DNA of 52,396 bases, taken from NCBI RefSeq assembly GCF_001894825.1, contig NZ_BCWY01000069.1:1-52396 (forward strand), read 5' to 3'. The position numbers were made by a program, and so were the translations under genes. How positions within the stretch are numbered: the first letter of the stretch is position 1; each line of letters starts with the position of its first letter. The notes beneath the pieces were generated by a model. It did no database searches. It was given only the letters and a program-made list of their open reading frames with translations, and was not told the DNA's origin. The stretch is from Rhodococcus jostii NBRC 16295 (GTDB lineage: Bacteria; Actinomycetota; Actinomycetes; Mycobacteriales; Mycobacteriaceae). Of this stretch, positions 52,201 through 52,396 are shown piece by piece.

Positions 52201-52396
52201 TTCGCCATGTGCCACGTGTCCAGCGTCGCCGTCATGCAGGTCGCCGGACGCAATCGATCGGGAAGACATGCACCAGATCACTGCCCGATAGCTTCGTCTT
52301 GTCCTTCATGTTCGCCATACGCCCGGGCACAGCGACGCGACACAACGACCGTATTCGGGCGTCGAATCGAGCGTTTCTGCGGCGGTGCAGGTCTAG

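Noticed and set aside
1..52396. CRISPR arrays, tRNA/rRNA genes and insertion sequences
   Set aside because: No repeat-spacer series, tRNA-like cloverleaf, transposase-like protein or terminal inverted repeats were noticed by eye on either strand. A tool-based scan was not possible.

Overview
The window is high-GC DNA with GTG and ATG starts, dense operons and ATGA-type stop/start overlaps. It carries a full mce lipid-importer operon, an IclR regulator, several acyl-CoA dehydrogenases and SDRs, and a Rieske dioxygenase/meta-cleavage set. This points to a mycolic-acid actinobacterium, most likely Rhodococcus or a close relative. The genus is inferred from gene content and style, not from a database match.

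Layout. 22-1371 (minus) is a two-domain cell-wall hydrolase. 1678-13748 is a zinc alcohol dehydrogenase followed by a complete Mce transporter: two YrbE permeases, MceA-F, two Mce-associated proteins and, unusually, its own MceG-type ATPase. 13808-17121 holds an aldehyde dehydrogenase and an acyl-CoA ligase. 17190-17400 holds an unlisted relic: the C-terminal half of a [2Fe-2S] CYP-type ferredoxin, broken by a one-base frameshift. 17401-19804 (minus) is a tandem pair of GAF-LuxR regulators. 20015-23753 holds an MDR oxidoreductase, a MarR regulator, an acyl-CoA dehydrogenase and an SDR without the catalytic Tyr.

23827-37222 is an aromatic-acid meta-cleavage cluster. It has a LigB-type extradiol dioxygenase and an IclR regulator (minus strand). 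Divergent from these are an amidohydrolase/decarboxylase, a C-C hydrolase, an MFS transporter, a ferredoxin reductase, an unknown 92-aa protein, Rieske dioxygenase alpha and beta subunits, a Rieske ferredoxin, a cis-diol-dehydrogenase-like SDR, a 2-hydroxypentadienoate hydratase, an acylating acetaldehyde dehydrogenase and a 4-hydroxy-2-oxovalerate aldolase. The enzyme order resembles p-cumate-type degradation: dioxygenation, rearomatisation, extradiol cleavage, decarboxylation, hydrolysis, then the hydratase/aldolase/dehydrogenase tail. The acetaldehyde dehydrogenase has an in-frame TAG at codon 32, so the pathway end is probably broken here or covered by a paralogue.

37366-52150 is a second, CoA-based catabolic region. 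It contains an LLM flavin monooxygenase, a PucR regulator and SDR, another SDR, an APH-family kinase-like protein, an MDR reductase and MaoC hydratase, an acyl-CoA dehydrogenase, an MFS carrier with an AttH/CrtC-like protein, a TetR/thioesterase divergent pair, and a BadI-like ring hydrolase with an LCAD-like dehydrogenase and a 2,4-dienoyl-CoA-reductase-like SDR.

Working model (inference): a hydrophobic cyclic substrate, such as a monoterpene or alkyl-substituted ring compound, is imported by the Mce system. Its alcohol is oxidised to the aldehyde and acid by the enzymes flanking the transporter. The acid is then either dioxygenated and meta-cleaved, or activated to CoA and opened by BadI-like chemistry. 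Several enzymes carry substitutions at expected catalytic or metal positions (LigB Gln95, SDR Ile167, DECR-like Trp), which are the most testable oddities. No tRNA, rRNA, CRISPR array or insertion sequence was seen.
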